Made by a program: the position numbers and the translations under genes
Notes under the pieces: model-generated
Database searches by the model: none
What the model was told of the DNA's origin: nothing
Seen by the model: the letters and a program-made list of their open reading frames with translations, nothing else
In this document: positions 1-7,677 of the stretch, in pieces
How the letters are laid out: every line of letters begins with the position of its first letter
Numbering within the stretch: the stretch's first letter is position 1
Source of the DNA: Dehalococcoidia bacterium UBA6495
Lineage (GTDB): Bacteria > Chloroflexota > Dehalococcoidia > Lucifugimonadales > UBA826
NCBI GenBank assembly: GCA_002435305.1
Contig: DJMH01000037.1
Location: 1-12,664 of the forward strand
Reading direction: 5' to 3'
Length of the DNA: 12,664 nucleotides

Positions 1-422
1 TGCAAGGTGGAAGCGTAAGCTTTTAGTGGCTGCAGTTCGCCTCCTAATAAACGGAACAAAGGCTCATCATAAAATTTTCCTGCTATATCCCACAGGCAAA
101 TATCGATAATTCCCATGCCCAACATTGCCCAATGCCGAGACCCTCTTTTCAAATCGTTATATATTGGTTCACGTGCGAGGGCATTTTTGCCAATGAGATA
201 GGAACCCAATATTTTTATTTCAGCTAGGGTAGGATCGTTAACGTCAGGGTACTCTCCAATTAAACCTTGATCAGTATGAATTCTCACTAAAGATCCCGAT
301 TGTTCGGATGTTCCTCCTGGTTCATACACCATGTTAAAGGTGTTGTAGTCCCTACCTACTTCATTCAATGTGTGAGAGTAATGAATAGCTTCTATTTTTG
401 TGATAACAGGTGATTCTTTCAT
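1..422 (-). CDS. Mandelate racemase/muconate lactonizing enzyme family protein (enolase superfamily), N-terminal part, cut by window edge
   Basis: Translating the minus strand from the ATG at 422-420 gives 140 codons with no stop before the window ends, so only the N-terminal third of a roughly 370-400 residue enzyme is visible. It begins MKESPVITKIEAIHYSHTL and reads through the capping domain to GMGIIDICLWDIAGK, then PLFRLLGGEL and KAYAST. The pattern G-x-x-x-D-x-x-x-W-D-x-x-G-K followed by P-L-x-x-L-L-G-G is the family hallmark at the end of the capping domain and start of the barrel. Known members abstract a proton alpha to a carboxylate, using Mg2+, for racemisation, cycloisomerisation or sugar-acid dehydration. 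The catalytic KxK and metal ligands lie outside the window, so the subgroup cannot be named. It follows the amidase by 47 bases on the same strand and is probably cotranscribed with it. The ribosome site is weak (AGAAGAG about 11 bases upstream). Confidence 0.85.
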   Translation of the reverse strand, partial: MKESPVITKIEAIHYSHTLNEVGRDYNTFNMVYEPGGTSEQSGSLVRIHTDQGLIGEYPDVNDPTLAEIKILGSYLIGKNALAREPIYNDLKRGSRHWAMLGMGIIDICLWDIAGKFYDEPLFRLLGGELQPLKAYASTL

Positions 423-450
423 TATTTTACCCGCTCTTCTTTTATTTCTT

Positions 451-463
451 GTTGGTAACCAAC
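451..463. repeat. Short 13-base palindrome between amidase and enolase-family genes
   Basis: GTTGGT-A-ACCAAC is a perfect inverted repeat with a single central base, just after the amidase stop codon. As RNA it could form only a 4-base-pair stem around a GTAAC loop and no T-run follows, so it is not a convincing terminator. It could be a small operator or chance. Confidence 0.25.
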
Positions 464-469
464 CGGAAT

Positions 470-1861
470 TTAGATGTTAGGTCTTTTCCATCCTCCTGAA
501 ATTTTTTCAAGTTCTAGGGCTACTGCGAGAGAAACATCTTCTCTCCATGGCCGGGAGACGATTTGCACCCCGATTGGCAAATTATCCTCAGTCTCTCCAT
601 ACCTGACTACTGTTCCGGGCCATCCAGTCATATTGTAGGCCTGTGTGTATGCAAAGGCGTTTCTATTTTTGTCGCTGAAGGTCTCGCCGTGGCCACAGGC
701 GGTAAAAGGAGCTGTGGGGCTGATTATAGCGTCATAATCCTTCATGAAAAACAACATGTCACTCCTGTATTTATCTAACATCTCTAGGTTAGCTGTGAAT
801 TCAGCTGTGGATATAGGGCTGGCGCTGCTTAAACGCTTTTGAAGAAATGGAGATATCTCTGTCGTATTGGCAGAATCAACCAATCGCTTTACCCATGCTC
901 TTCCGTCACCACCATTAAGTGAATTATTGATTTCGGGGGTCATTTGCAATGCCTTTGGACGAGCCTCTTCAACTGTAAGGCCTATATTCTCTAGGTCTTT
1001 AGCAGCACTTCTTACAGTATTTTGTATTTCTTGAGACGGCTGGTGAATACCGTTATCTGTATAAAAGGCTACCCTTAGATTTTGAACCCTAACCTTATAA
1101 GGATCTCTTAAAGGCATTCCGATAATGGCAGGGTCTACCCAGTCTGGTCCGCAAAGGATAGGTAAAGTTAGTATCAAGTCTTCCACGTATCGGGCCATAG
1201 GTCCATTTTGAGTCAACGAATCGAATGCTCCCATAGTGTGGTTCACAATGTGGCCCGTTCTTGGTATTCGGCCACTATTGGGTTTTATTCCAGTTATTCC
1301 ACAAAAATGTGACGGCATCCTTATGCTGCCACCAGTGTCACTTCCTATATCCAGTGGTGAACCTCCAGAAGCTATAATTGCGGCGGCTCCCCCGCTTGAA
1401 CCTCCAGGGATTCTAGTTGGGTCGTAAGGGTTGTTGGTGCGTCCATACACTAGATTGTCCGTTTCTCCCGCCAGTGTAAATTCTGGGGTATTTGTTTTAC
1501 CCAATAGAATTGCTCCGGCATTTCTTAACCTGGATGTGACTGTTGCATCGTTTTCCGGTATGAAGCTGACCCGCCCTTTGGTCCCACCAGTCGATATGAC
1601 TTCTTTAGTATCCAGTGAATCTTTTAATGTCATAGGGACTCCGTGCAAGGGGCCAATCTTTTCCTGGTTTGAGATCTTCTTATCTGCCGCTTTTGCTTCA
1701 GCGATGGCTCTTTCAGAGCAGATTTGAACGACAGCGTTAAGTACAGGATTTACGGCCTCAATGCGCTTCAAATGCATCTCTGTAACTTCTAAACAGGATA
1801 CTTTCTTCTGTTTAATTTCAGTTGCTATGTTGCTTACTGATTCATAAATTAGGTCATTCAT
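470..1861 (-). CDS. Amidase signature family amidohydrolase
   Basis: This is a cytoplasmic hydrolase of carboxamide bonds, 463 residues from the chosen start, which is normal for the amidase signature family. The Ser-cisSer-Lys triad is complete. Lys80 lies in MTLKDS, cis-Ser155 in PGGSSGGAAA, and the nucleophile Ser179 in GSDTGGSIRMPS. The spacings of 75 and 24 residues match those of FAAH and malonamidase. The conserved segment GKTNTPEF, typical of GatA-like members, is also present. The frame stays open to an ATG at 1942. I prefer the ATG at 1861 because AGGAAGGAG sits 7 bases before it, the 1942 ATG has no comparable site, and the extra 27 residues lack family character. The substrate cannot be predicted: GatA itself would be expected beside gatB/gatC, which are absent. 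It probably forms an operon with the downstream enolase-family gene and is divergent from the MFS gene. Confidence 0.92.
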   Translation of the reverse strand: MNDLIYESVSNIATEIKQKKVSCLEVTEMHLKRIEAVNPVLNAVVQICSERAIAEAKAADKKISNQEKIGPLHGVPMTLKDSLDTKEVISTGGTKGRVSFIPENDATVTSRLRNAGAILLGKTNTPEFTLAGETDNLVYGRTNNPYDPTRIPGGSSGGAAAIIASGGSPLDIGSDTGGSIRMPSHFCGITGIKPNSGRIPRTGHIVNHTMGAFDSLTQNGPMARYVEDLILTLPILCGPDWVDPAIIGMPLRDPYKVRVQNLRVAFYTDNGIHQPSQEIQNTVRSAAKDLENIGLTVEEARPKALQMTPEINNSLNGGDGRAWVKRLVDSANTTEISPFLQKRLSSASPISTAEFTANLEMLDKYRSDMLFFMKDYDAIISPTAPFTACGHGETFSDKNRNAFAYTQAYNMTGWPGTVVRYGETEDNLPIGVQIVSRPWREDVSLAVALELEKISGGWKRPNI

Positions 1862-1868
1862 TTGAGTG

Positions 1869-1877
1869 CTCCTTCCT
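1869..1877 (-). promoter_or_regulatory. Shine-Dalgarno site that fixes the amidase start
   Basis: Read on the minus strand this is AGGAAGGAG, ending 7 bases before the ATG at 1861. It is the strongest ribosome site near this gene and argues against the longer start at 1942. It leaves about 100 bases between the two divergent start codons for promoters, although I could not identify convincing -35/-10 boxes there. Confidence 0.7.
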
Positions 1878-1962
1878 TTGATATCGCGAATAGTACCACT
1901 AGCCTGCAATAAGGTATCTCTCCAGTGATATATTTGAGGCATCTCTAAATAGGCGTCTTTTT

Positions 1963-3192
1963 ATGCTTCAGGATCAAAATAAATCAGGTGTGTGGTCCAA
2001 CCCCAGACTTTGGGCTATTTCAGTAGGTGAAACCCTCGCATGGGCGGGCCTTTTTTATCTCTTTCCTGCTTCTCTGATACGTTGGAAATTGCATTTTGGC
2101 TGGAGCGCATCCGAGTTATCCGCGGCGCTCATGGTTGCCTTGGTGGTATCTGCCTTCATGGGAATAGTGTCTGGGAAACTGATTGATAAAGGATTTGGCC
2201 GAGAGTTGATGTCAGGCGGGGTTGCGCTAGGAGGAATTTGCTTGTTGTTTATTCCGTTGGTTGGGTCTTTGGCGGAATTCTATATCTTGTGGGCTGTAGC
2301 TGGCATTGCTATGGGAGCCTGTCTTTATGATCCGTGTTTTGCGATTCTCACTAGGCATTACGCTTCCAATGCAAAAGAACCCATTGTGATGGTTACCCTT
2401 TTTGCAGGCTTTTCAATAACCTTAAGTTTCATATTGTCTGCGACAATTTCTAGTGTTTTCAATTGGGAGGCTAGTTTTTATGTATTTAGTTTTTTACTGT
2501 GCTTTTTGGCGGCGCCACTTTTTTGGATTGGTATTTATGTAGATACAAAGGCAAATCTATCAACAACAGAGGGTTTTTCAGAATCAAAAAGTTCGACCAC
2601 GTTTTTCCGATCATTAGTGAAGAAGCCCATTTTTTGGAGTTTAAGTATTCTGTTCACCGCTTTCGCTCTAAATCACATAATGTTAATTAGTCAGATACTT
2701 CCTTTGCTTGAAGCTAGGGGAGCCTCCTCTACCTCGGCTGTTTTGATGGCTTCTGCAATGGGACCGATGCAAGTCGGGGGACGCATTGGGTTGCTGGCAA
2801 TAGAAAAATATCTCAAAAGAGAATTCGAGATTATCGGAGTCGCCTTATTCAGTTGTGTGTTATTGGTTTGCGCTGGGGTATTGCTTTACTACTCTGGAAT
2901 GAGGCCTCTCCTTCTTGGATTGTTCGTGGTATTCCAAGGAGGTTCATTTGGGATAATGAACCTGGTGAAACCAGTCATAACGGCTAGGCTTCTGGGTGAG
3001 TCTAATTTCGGATTAATATCGGCAGTTGTGGGTGTTGGCTATATTTGCGGATTTGCTATTGCCCCAGGGGTGTCTGGATTTATTTCAGATGCGTGGGGAA
3101 TCGATAGTCTTATTGGCACAACTTTTTTACTGGCCTTAGTAGGATCTGTGATATTTTCAGCATCAGTAGGCATAAAGATTACTCAAAAGTAG
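1963..3192 (+). CDS. MFS transporter, monocarboxylate-transporter-like
   Basis: This is an inner-membrane carrier of 409 residues, the usual size for a 12-helix major facilitator. Hydrophobic segments run through the protein, with a hydrophilic central loop at about residues 193-222 separating two six-helix halves. The loop between helices 2 and 3 carries MFS motif A as SGKLIDKGFGRE (residues 70-81), and the second half has the echo VGGRIG (271-276). An aromatic N-terminal helix followed by GWSASELS resembles the monocarboxylate/oxalate-formate branch, so organic-acid uptake is a fair guess but not proven. The start has only a weak ribosome site (AGGCG about 7 bases upstream), and the next methionine is at residue 58, too late. 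It is divergent from the amidase and converges on the dehalogenase with a gap of 3 bases. Confidence 0.88.
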   Translation: MLQDQNKSGVWSNPRLWAISVGETLAWAGLFYLFPASLIRWKLHFGWSASELSAALMVALVVSAFMGIVSGKLIDKGFGRELMSGGVALGGICLLFIPLVGSLAEFYILWAVAGIAMGACLYDPCFAILTRHYASNAKEPIVMVTLFAGFSITLSFILSATISSVFNWEASFYVFSFLLCFLAAPLFWIGIYVDTKANLSTTEGFSESKSSTTFFRSLVKKPIFWSLSILFTAFALNHIMLISQILPLLEARGASSTSAVLMASAMGPMQVGGRIGLLAIEKYLKREFEIIGVALFSCVLLVCAGVLLYYSGMRPLLLGLFVVFQGGSFGIMNLVKPVITARLLGESNFGLISAVVGVGYICGFAIAPGVSGFISDAWGIDSLIGTTFLLALVGSVIFSASVGIKITQK

Positions 3193-3195
3193 GTG

Positions 3196-4083
3196 CTATT
3201 TAAAACTTGCTATGAAATCTGCTAGATGACCGCCGATATCATCTGGGGATATTTCCTGGACGAAATGCCCGCCTTTGACTGTGACTTCTCGTTGATTATT
3301 CCACAATCGAGCCTTTTCTCTCTGGTTACCAACCAGTATTGACCCAGGGTCCGCATTTATGAAGAGTTTGGGTATGTCACTTGTACTTAGAAATTCGGCA
3401 TACGATTCAGCTATTGCGACCATATAATCAGGCTCTCCAGCAATAGGTATTTCCCGGGGCCAGGTAAGGGTAGGGCGTCTATCCTCCCCTGGTATCTTAT
3501 AAGGTGCCAAATAAATTTCTAAGTCCTCTTCTGAAAGCTTTCCATCTCCTGCAAGTATCCTTTCAACAAATATGTTTTTCTCCAGTATTAGTTCTTCCCC
3601 AGCATCGGCCCTGAAAGCTTGGAAAATATTCCTTGCCACCTCAGGCCAATCTTCCCAACTTTCGATAGGGCCAGTTATAGCTTCCATGTAGGTGATGCTT
3701 TTGACTCTTTTTGGGTTGAGCTGGCTCCAGTAAAATCCGAGAGCTGAGCCCCAGTCATGAACTACAAAATGTACGTTCCAGAGTTCTAAATTTTCGAATA
3801 GGTTGTATAGGTATTTACAGTGCTCTTCAAATTTGTAATTAGCCGGTCCGGTGTTGTCCAATTTATCGGAGTCACCCATCCCTATAAGGTCGGGTGCTAT
3901 GACCCTTCCTAGATGATCAACATGTGGGATTATATTTCTCCAAAGGTATGAAGACGTTGGATTTCCATGGATAAAAACTATTGGATCTCCTATTCCTTCG
4001 TCTATGTAGGCCATAGATTTACCATCGATACCCATAAATTTTTTGGGATACTGCTCTCTAAAAAAATTACCTCTAGTTATCAT
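3196..4083 (-). CDS. Haloalkane dehalogenase, LinB/DhaA-like (HLD-II type)
   Basis: This alpha/beta-hydrolase cleaves carbon-halogen bonds with water to give an alcohol and halide. It has 295 residues, as expected. Family landmarks are the oxyanion/halide Asn41 in HGNPTSSYLWRN, the nucleophile Asp110 and halide-binding Trp111 in VVHDWGSALG, the acid Glu134 in YMEAI, and the base His273 in GGHFVQE. This arrangement (Asn-Trp halide pair, Glu after strand 6) is that of subfamily II enzymes such as LinB. Further LinB-like segments are DLIGMGDSDKLD, FQAFRADAGEEL, RRPTLTWPREIPIAG and PKLFINADPG. Fluoroacetate dehalogenase is unlikely because that group has HDRG instead of HDWG. The start has GAGG 4 bases upstream and leaves a LinB-like N-terminus. 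No signal peptide is seen. It is divergent from the thioesterase gene. The natural substrate is unknown, and some family members may act on other compounds. Confidence 0.93.
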   Translation of the reverse strand: MITRGNFFREQYPKKFMGIDGKSMAYIDEGIGDPIVFIHGNPTSSYLWRNIIPHVDHLGRVIAPDLIGMGDSDKLDNTGPANYKFEEHCKYLYNLFENLELWNVHFVVHDWGSALGFYWSQLNPKRVKSITYMEAITGPIESWEDWPEVARNIFQAFRADAGEELILEKNIFVERILAGDGKLSEEDLEIYLAPYKIPGEDRRPTLTWPREIPIAGEPDYMVAIAESYAEFLSTSDIPKLFINADPGSILVGNQREKARLWNNQREVTVKGGHFVQEISPDDIGGHLADFIASFK

Positions 4084-4183
4084 TTTTCCTCAGTTTGTAG
4101 TTTGGGTCCCCCATAGATAAATATTGACGCCAGTTCCTCGATCTTATCAAAATGCACCTAAACATTCCTTCTTCCCTCTTAGG

Positions 4184-4189
4184 TATAAT
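4184..4189 (+). promoter_or_regulatory. Putative -10 box for the thioesterase gene
   Basis: A perfect TATAAT lies 30 bases before the TTG start, giving a short leader of about 24 bases. No good -35 box is present at 16-18 bases upstream (AACATT or similar), so an activator or an alternative sigma factor may be involved, or the match is chance in AT-rich DNA. Confidence 0.4.
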
Positions 4190-4208
4190 CGCGTTTATAT
4201 TCACTAAC

Positions 4209-4213
4209 AGGAG
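4209..4213 (+). promoter_or_regulatory. Shine-Dalgarno site supporting a TTG start
   Basis: AGGAG lies 6 bases before the TTG at 4220-4222. The spacing is optimal, and no ATG or GTG near this point gives a better N-terminus, so TTG is taken as the start of the thioesterase. Confidence 0.65.
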
Positions 4214-4219
4214 AAAACT

Positions 4220-4594
4220 TTGAATACAAGCAACCTTGAAATTGGTCAGTCAGGACGTATCGATGTGCAGATTACTACTGAAATGACTACTAATAGAACT
4301 GGAAATAAGGGTGATGATGTACTGTCTACCCCGGCAATGTTGGGTCTGATGGAAGGTGCATGCATCAAGCAATCAGATCATCTCTTGGATGAAGATACCT
4401 CCACTGTGGGTTACGCGGTTGATGGTCTTCGGCATGTTGCACGGACAGACGTTGGAGAAACTGTAGAAATATGCACATCCTTAACTGAAATTGATAGAGA
4501 AAAGGGTCGCCTTACTTATGAAATTCAGGTAAGCCACAATGGTAATACCGTCGGTAAAGCGATTCACAAAAGAGCGATAATTTCTAGAACATAG
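4220..4594 (+). CDS. FlK-like hotdog-fold acyl-CoA thioesterase
   Basis: This is a small single-domain hotdog protein of 124 residues, slightly shorter than FlK (139), and presumably dimeric and cytoplasmic. It hydrolyses, or at least binds, acyl-CoA-type thioesters. The segment VLSTPAMLGLMEGAC matches the FlK helix with catalytic Thr42 and Glu50; here they are Thr37 and Glu45, also 8 residues apart. His72 in LRHVARTDVG corresponds to FlK His76. The C-terminal strand GKAIHKRAII matches the family's G-x-x-x-H-x-R-x-I ending. The residue of FlK that forms its fluoroacetyl-selective lid, Phe36, falls on a glycine here, so strict fluoroacetyl-CoA specificity is not implied. One extra residue lies before His72. 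Translation starts at TTG with a good AGGAG. The gene is divergent from the dehalogenase, and its last 11 bases overlap the end of the cyclase gene on the other strand. Confidence 0.85.
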   Translation: MNTSNLEIGQSGRIDVQITTEMTTNRTGNKGDDVLSTPAMLGLMEGACIKQSDHLLDEDTSTVGYAVDGLRHVARTDVGETVEICTSLTEIDREKGRLTYEIQVSHNGNTVGKAIHKRAIISRT

Positions 4595-5528
4595 CTATTG
4601 GATTTACTGGAGAGCCTGTACCACCCTCTACCACCAGAGGAGCGATAGTAAAATGGAATACGTAACTGTTCAACTCTTCGCAGGTTTTCGCCAATCGATC
4701 AAAGTTGGCATTATCGAGAATAGGCATGCCCATGTGGGGGATGATTACTTCATGGACAGGGATTCTTGCCGGATAATCGTATTCACGGTGGCCTGATTCC
4801 TGAAGGTCCCATCCGAGTAATGAGGCGTTTGTATCATATAGGAATTCAATTATTGAAGGAGCGTTACCAGGAGTATTGGGTGGGAATGTCATTTCTAAGT
4901 TTGGATGCGCTTTCCAAAAGGCACTATATCCTGATCGTATAAGAACTGCATCTCCCGAGCTTGGTGTTATGCCTTGGGTATCCGCCCAATCTTGGAGCTC
5001 CCAGCCTTCAACAGGATTCTCCAAATCGACAAAATCAATACCTCTGAATTTTGGAATGTCATAGAGAACCCCTCTGGTTATTATCCCGTCCTGCCAATTG
5101 TCTATAGAATGTGTGGCTGCTCCAGAATCTCTGACCAAAGCAGGGTCCTTATCGTTATATAGACGCCCTCCGGCAACTACACTTTTGGTGAAAAAATGGC
5201 AGAGTGCGTCTATGTGTGTATTTACAAAACCGTGATACGAAACCCCAATGTAATCTCCCGACCCCCGCTCATGAACTGCCATATTATGGTCAGCTGGTCT
5301 AGGATTTCTAAACTGGTCAGGTACTACCGAATGGGTCGCTAGGGGGTTCGCGCAAGAAATGGTCCGACCGGTATCGATGAGACTGGCGGCTTCTTTTGTT
5401 ACTTTGGGAGTTATGTGATTGAGTGTTCCAAACTGGTCATCGTCACCCCATCTTCCCCAGTTACTGAAACGGGCTTTGTAATCTAGGTACTCTTCAACAG
5501 TAGTTGGAGTTCGATCTTTCAATCCCAT
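4584..5528 (-). CDS. Cyclase family metal-dependent hydrolase (kynurenine formamidase/isatin hydrolase-like fold)
   Basis: This is a 314-residue protein of the cyclase family (PF04199 type), in the longer bacterial branch. Known relatives hydrolyse cyclic or linear amides and imides, such as N-formylkynurenine and isatin, using divalent metal. The metal motif appears as YHGFVNTHIDALCHFF, giving His99, His105, Asp107 and His111. Further family landmarks are SGDAVLIRSG, GWDLQESG and the C-terminal HEVIIPHMGMPILDNANFDRLA followed by a last hydrophobic strand. The N-terminus WGRWGDDDQFGTLNHIT is typical of the long subfamily. The start has GAGAGG 8 bases upstream. It is the last gene of the operon, 64 bases after the MFS gene, and overlaps the convergent thioesterase by 11 bases. 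The exact substrate is unknown; a ring-opening amide or lactone hydrolysis is inferred from the family only. Confidence 0.9.
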   Translation of the reverse strand: MGLKDRTPTTVEEYLDYKARFSNWGRWGDDDQFGTLNHITPKVTKEAASLIDTGRTISCANPLATHSVVPDQFRNPRPADHNMAVHERGSGDYIGVSYHGFVNTHIDALCHFFTKSVVAGGRLYNDKDPALVRDSGAATHSIDNWQDGIITRGVLYDIPKFRGIDFVDLENPVEGWELQDWADTQGITPSSGDAVLIRSGYSAFWKAHPNLEMTFPPNTPGNAPSIIEFLYDTNASLLGWDLQESGHREYDYPARIPVHEVIIPHMGMPILDNANFDRLAKTCEELNSYVFHFTIAPLVVEGGTGSPVNPIAMF

Positions 5529-5592
5529 AATTTATACCTCTCCTTTGTTTCTTGCATGATACATGTCTTTGTGGCTAGCTTCACAAGTAAGT

Positions 5593-6786
5593 TTATATTT
5601 CCCTGAGGTTTTTAAAGGTCACGAAGGTGACTATTGCCAATAGAATCAAGGCTCCCCCATGCAATGACAAGGCAGTGGTTACTCCCAATATGGAAGCTAG
5701 AGCTCCGATTTCTAAGTTTCCTAAAGGACCAGTCCCGACTGCTGTTGTCCAAGCCCCCATAGCCCTTCCTCTTAAATCATTTGGGACCAATCTTTGTAGC
5801 AAGGTTTGGGAAAATAAATCAGAGAGAGACATCATCCCACTCATTAAAACAATTGCCAAAATAGCTATATGAACGGAAGGCGCCAAACCTAGAAGTAGAA
5901 GGGCTACACCAAACACATGCAAGACAATTATAAATCGAAGCCCATGCCGACCACCCTGCCCAAACATCGAAACGAGGAGGATTGCTATTATGCCTCCTGC
6001 AGAACTGAACGCGTGCAAAACCCCTAAGCCTTCAGGGCCCATGTCCCAGATATCGCGGGCGATGCTGGGCATTAAAGTGTGTGAGGTAAACCCAAATAAT
6101 TCTACAGACATTACTATCAAGACCAAGGCAGATAGAGTGCGGTTGCGTTTTAATTCTTTCCAGAATTCAGAAAACCCATTTGCCAGACCGCCTCTCCTTG
6201 AGGGGGCTGAATTTCCGGGTGATTTGATTAAGGCCAAGAAGAGAAAGGCACACCCACAACCGACAGAAATTGCAAAATATCCAGCGCCGGCTCCCCATTC
6301 CCCAAGAGCAAAACCGACTACTAGGGCCCCAACCATTCCCCCACTACGTATTGCTAGGCTGAGATAAGACATGCCTAATAATCCATTTTCTTGACCCACC
6401 AAGTCAAAAACAAAACTTCGGCTGATGGTATTTAGCGTCATATGGATAGTTCCGCCAATTGCGGGAATTAACAATAAATGCCATAACTCTGCTTTGCCGG
6501 ATGCCAACAAAAGACCCATCAGGAATGCCACTAGTGCAGCTGTTGCCATGAGTACCCGTATGAGTGTTCTTCTGTCTATGAGGTCTGAAATAGTACCAGC
6601 TGTTATCCCTAGAAAGAACGCAGGTGCATGTCGGATGCCCATGGCTAAACCCACCATGAATGGAGAGTCGGTTAGTTCCAGAATCACCCAACCTAGGACG
6701 ACGTTTTCGCCACGGGTAACGCTTTCGAAGAAAGTTGAGAAAGCCAATAACCTGAAGTCTCGTAACTTCACTACGGGGGACTGCAT
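5593..6786 (-). CDS. MFS transporter, EntS-like (MFS_3 type)
   Basis: This inner-membrane major facilitator has 397 residues and about 12 hydrophobic segments. It opens with VVKLRDFRLLAFSTFFES and GWVILELTDSPFMVGL, the pattern of the EntS/MFS_3 group. Motif A is AGTISDLIDRRTL (residues 63-75). The diagnostic C-terminal-half segment LVPNDLRGRAMGAW (333-346) is followed by GTGPLGNLEIGALASILG. Characterised relatives are mostly exporters of siderophores or drugs, though many have no known substrate. I place the start at the ATG at 6786. A TTG at 6801 is also in frame, but neither has a clear ribosome site, and translational coupling to the SDR gene 38 bases upstream is likely. Its place inside the SDR/cyclase operon suggests that it moves the substrate or an end product of that pathway. 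Confidence 0.88.
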   Translation of the reverse strand: MQSPVVKLRDFRLLAFSTFFESVTRGENVVLGWVILELTDSPFMVGLAMGIRHAPAFFLGITAGTISDLIDRRTLIRVLMATAALVAFLMGLLLASGKAELWHLLLIPAIGGTIHMTLNTISRSFVFDLVGQENGLLGMSYLSLAIRSGGMVGALVVGFALGEWGAGAGYFAISVGCGCAFLFLALIKSPGNSAPSRRGGLANGFSEFWKELKRNRTLSALVLIVMSVELFGFTSHTLMPSIARDIWDMGPEGLGVLHAFSSAGGIIAILLVSMFGQGGRHGLRFIIVLHVFGVALLLLGLAPSVHIAILAIVLMSGMMSLSDLFSQTLLQRLVPNDLRGRAMGAWTTAVGTGPLGNLEIGALASILGVTTALSLHGGALILLAIVTFVTFKNLREI

Positions 6787-6824
6787 TATCTTGTTTATCA
6801 AATCAGTTATGGACTATGGACAAA

Positions 6825-7628
6825 TTATCTCCCAAATGAGTTTTGTCCAGCCGTTGTACCTCCATCTACCATGTAGACTCCACCATTGCAGAAGCTGCTT
6901 TCATCACTGGCTAGAAACATCATTAGCTTACCGACTTCCTCCGGTTCCCCATATCGCCTCAGTGGATTACCCGCAGCAACAGCTTTCTGGGCCTCTTCGA
7001 CTGTACTGAAGCCCTGTTTTCCTTCAGAGACTCTTTGTTTTTCTATTGATCTCATCATCCGGGTTTGAATCGGAGCCGGATTAACTGTGTTCACGCGAAT
7101 ACCCATGGAAGAGCCTTCCATTGCTGCGGTTCGCATCAGCCCGATTACTGCGTGTTTACTAGCAGAGTAGGGTGCCATCCCTGCCGATCCTCTAACCCCG
7201 GCAGTAGATGATGTGATTACAATACTCCCACCTCCTCTTTCACGCATCACTGGCATAACATACTTTAAACCTAGCCATACCCCTTTAACGTTTACTGATA
7301 TTACCTTGTCAAACATATCGACAGGAGTATCAATTATTGAGTTCACTTCTCCTTCTATTCCAGCGTTTGCGATAAATACGTCAATGCCACCGTGACGTTC
7401 AACAGTAGCATTTACGAACTGTTGTACCTGAACCGGGTCCGTTGTATCACCGGCAACATAGCTTACATTTTCATCTCCGATGTCCTGGACCACACCCTTC
7501 AGAGCAGATTCGTTTAGGTCGACCAAAACTACATGAGCGCCCTCTTCTGCGAAAAGTTTTGCTGCTGCTCGGCCAATACCTCCAGCACCACCTGTTATCA
7601 CTGCTACTTTACCAGCGAGCCTTGCCAT
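6825..7628 (-). CDS. Short-chain dehydrogenase/reductase (SDR, probably NAD-dependent)
   Basis: This classical SDR of 267 residues oxidises an alcohol or reduces a ketone in the cytoplasm. The cofactor motif TGGAGGIG is at residues 12-19. Asp37 at the end of strand 2 (LVDLNE) favours NAD(H) over NADP(H). Other landmarks are NAG (88-90), Asn113, and the catalytic Ser141, Tyr154 and Lys158 in PYSASKHA. The C-terminal YMVDGGTTAG is the usual tail. The segment after strand 6 reads VNPAPIQT where most family members have a PG pair, a minor variation. The start has GAGG 6-7 bases upstream. It lies 49 bases after the two-repeat protein and 38 before the MFS gene, within a four-gene operon. The substrate cannot be read from the sequence; 2,5-diketocamphane- or cyclohexanol-type dehydrogenases have the same general form. 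Confidence 0.95.
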   Translation of the reverse strand: MARLAGKVAVITGGAGGIGRAAAKLFAEEGAHVVLVDLNESALKGVVQDIGDENVSYVAGDTTDPVQVQQFVNATVERHGGIDVFIANAGIEGEVNSIIDTPVDMFDKVISVNVKGVWLGLKYVMPVMRERGGGSIVITSSTAGVRGSAGMAPYSASKHAVIGLMRTAAMEGSSMGIRVNTVNPAPIQTRMMRSIEKQRVSEGKQGFSTVEEAQKAVAAGNPLRRYGEPEEVGKLMMFLASDESSFCNGGVYMVDGGTTAGQNSFGR

Positions 7629-7677
7629 AACGTACCTCTATCTCAATTTGCGTTTTTGTAACTAATTTAACGGAAGA

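Noticed and set aside
470..1861. GatA subunit of the tRNA amidotransferase
   Set aside because: The amidase signature is shared, but no gatB or gatC is nearby and the context is catabolic; a general amidase is the safer call.
3196..4083. Fluoroacetate dehalogenase
   Set aside because: That group has HDRG at the nucleophile elbow neighbour and lacks the Asn41/Trp111 halide pair seen here; the residues are those of haloalkane dehalogenase subfamily II.
6404..6691. 95-codon minus-strand frame inside the EntS-like carrier gene
   Set aside because: It is an out-of-frame shadow of the carrier gene with no ribosome site and low-complexity His/Thr/Gly content.
6425..7009. 194-codon plus-strand frame across the carrier/SDR junction
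   Set aside because: It is antisense to two well-supported genes and has no domain character.
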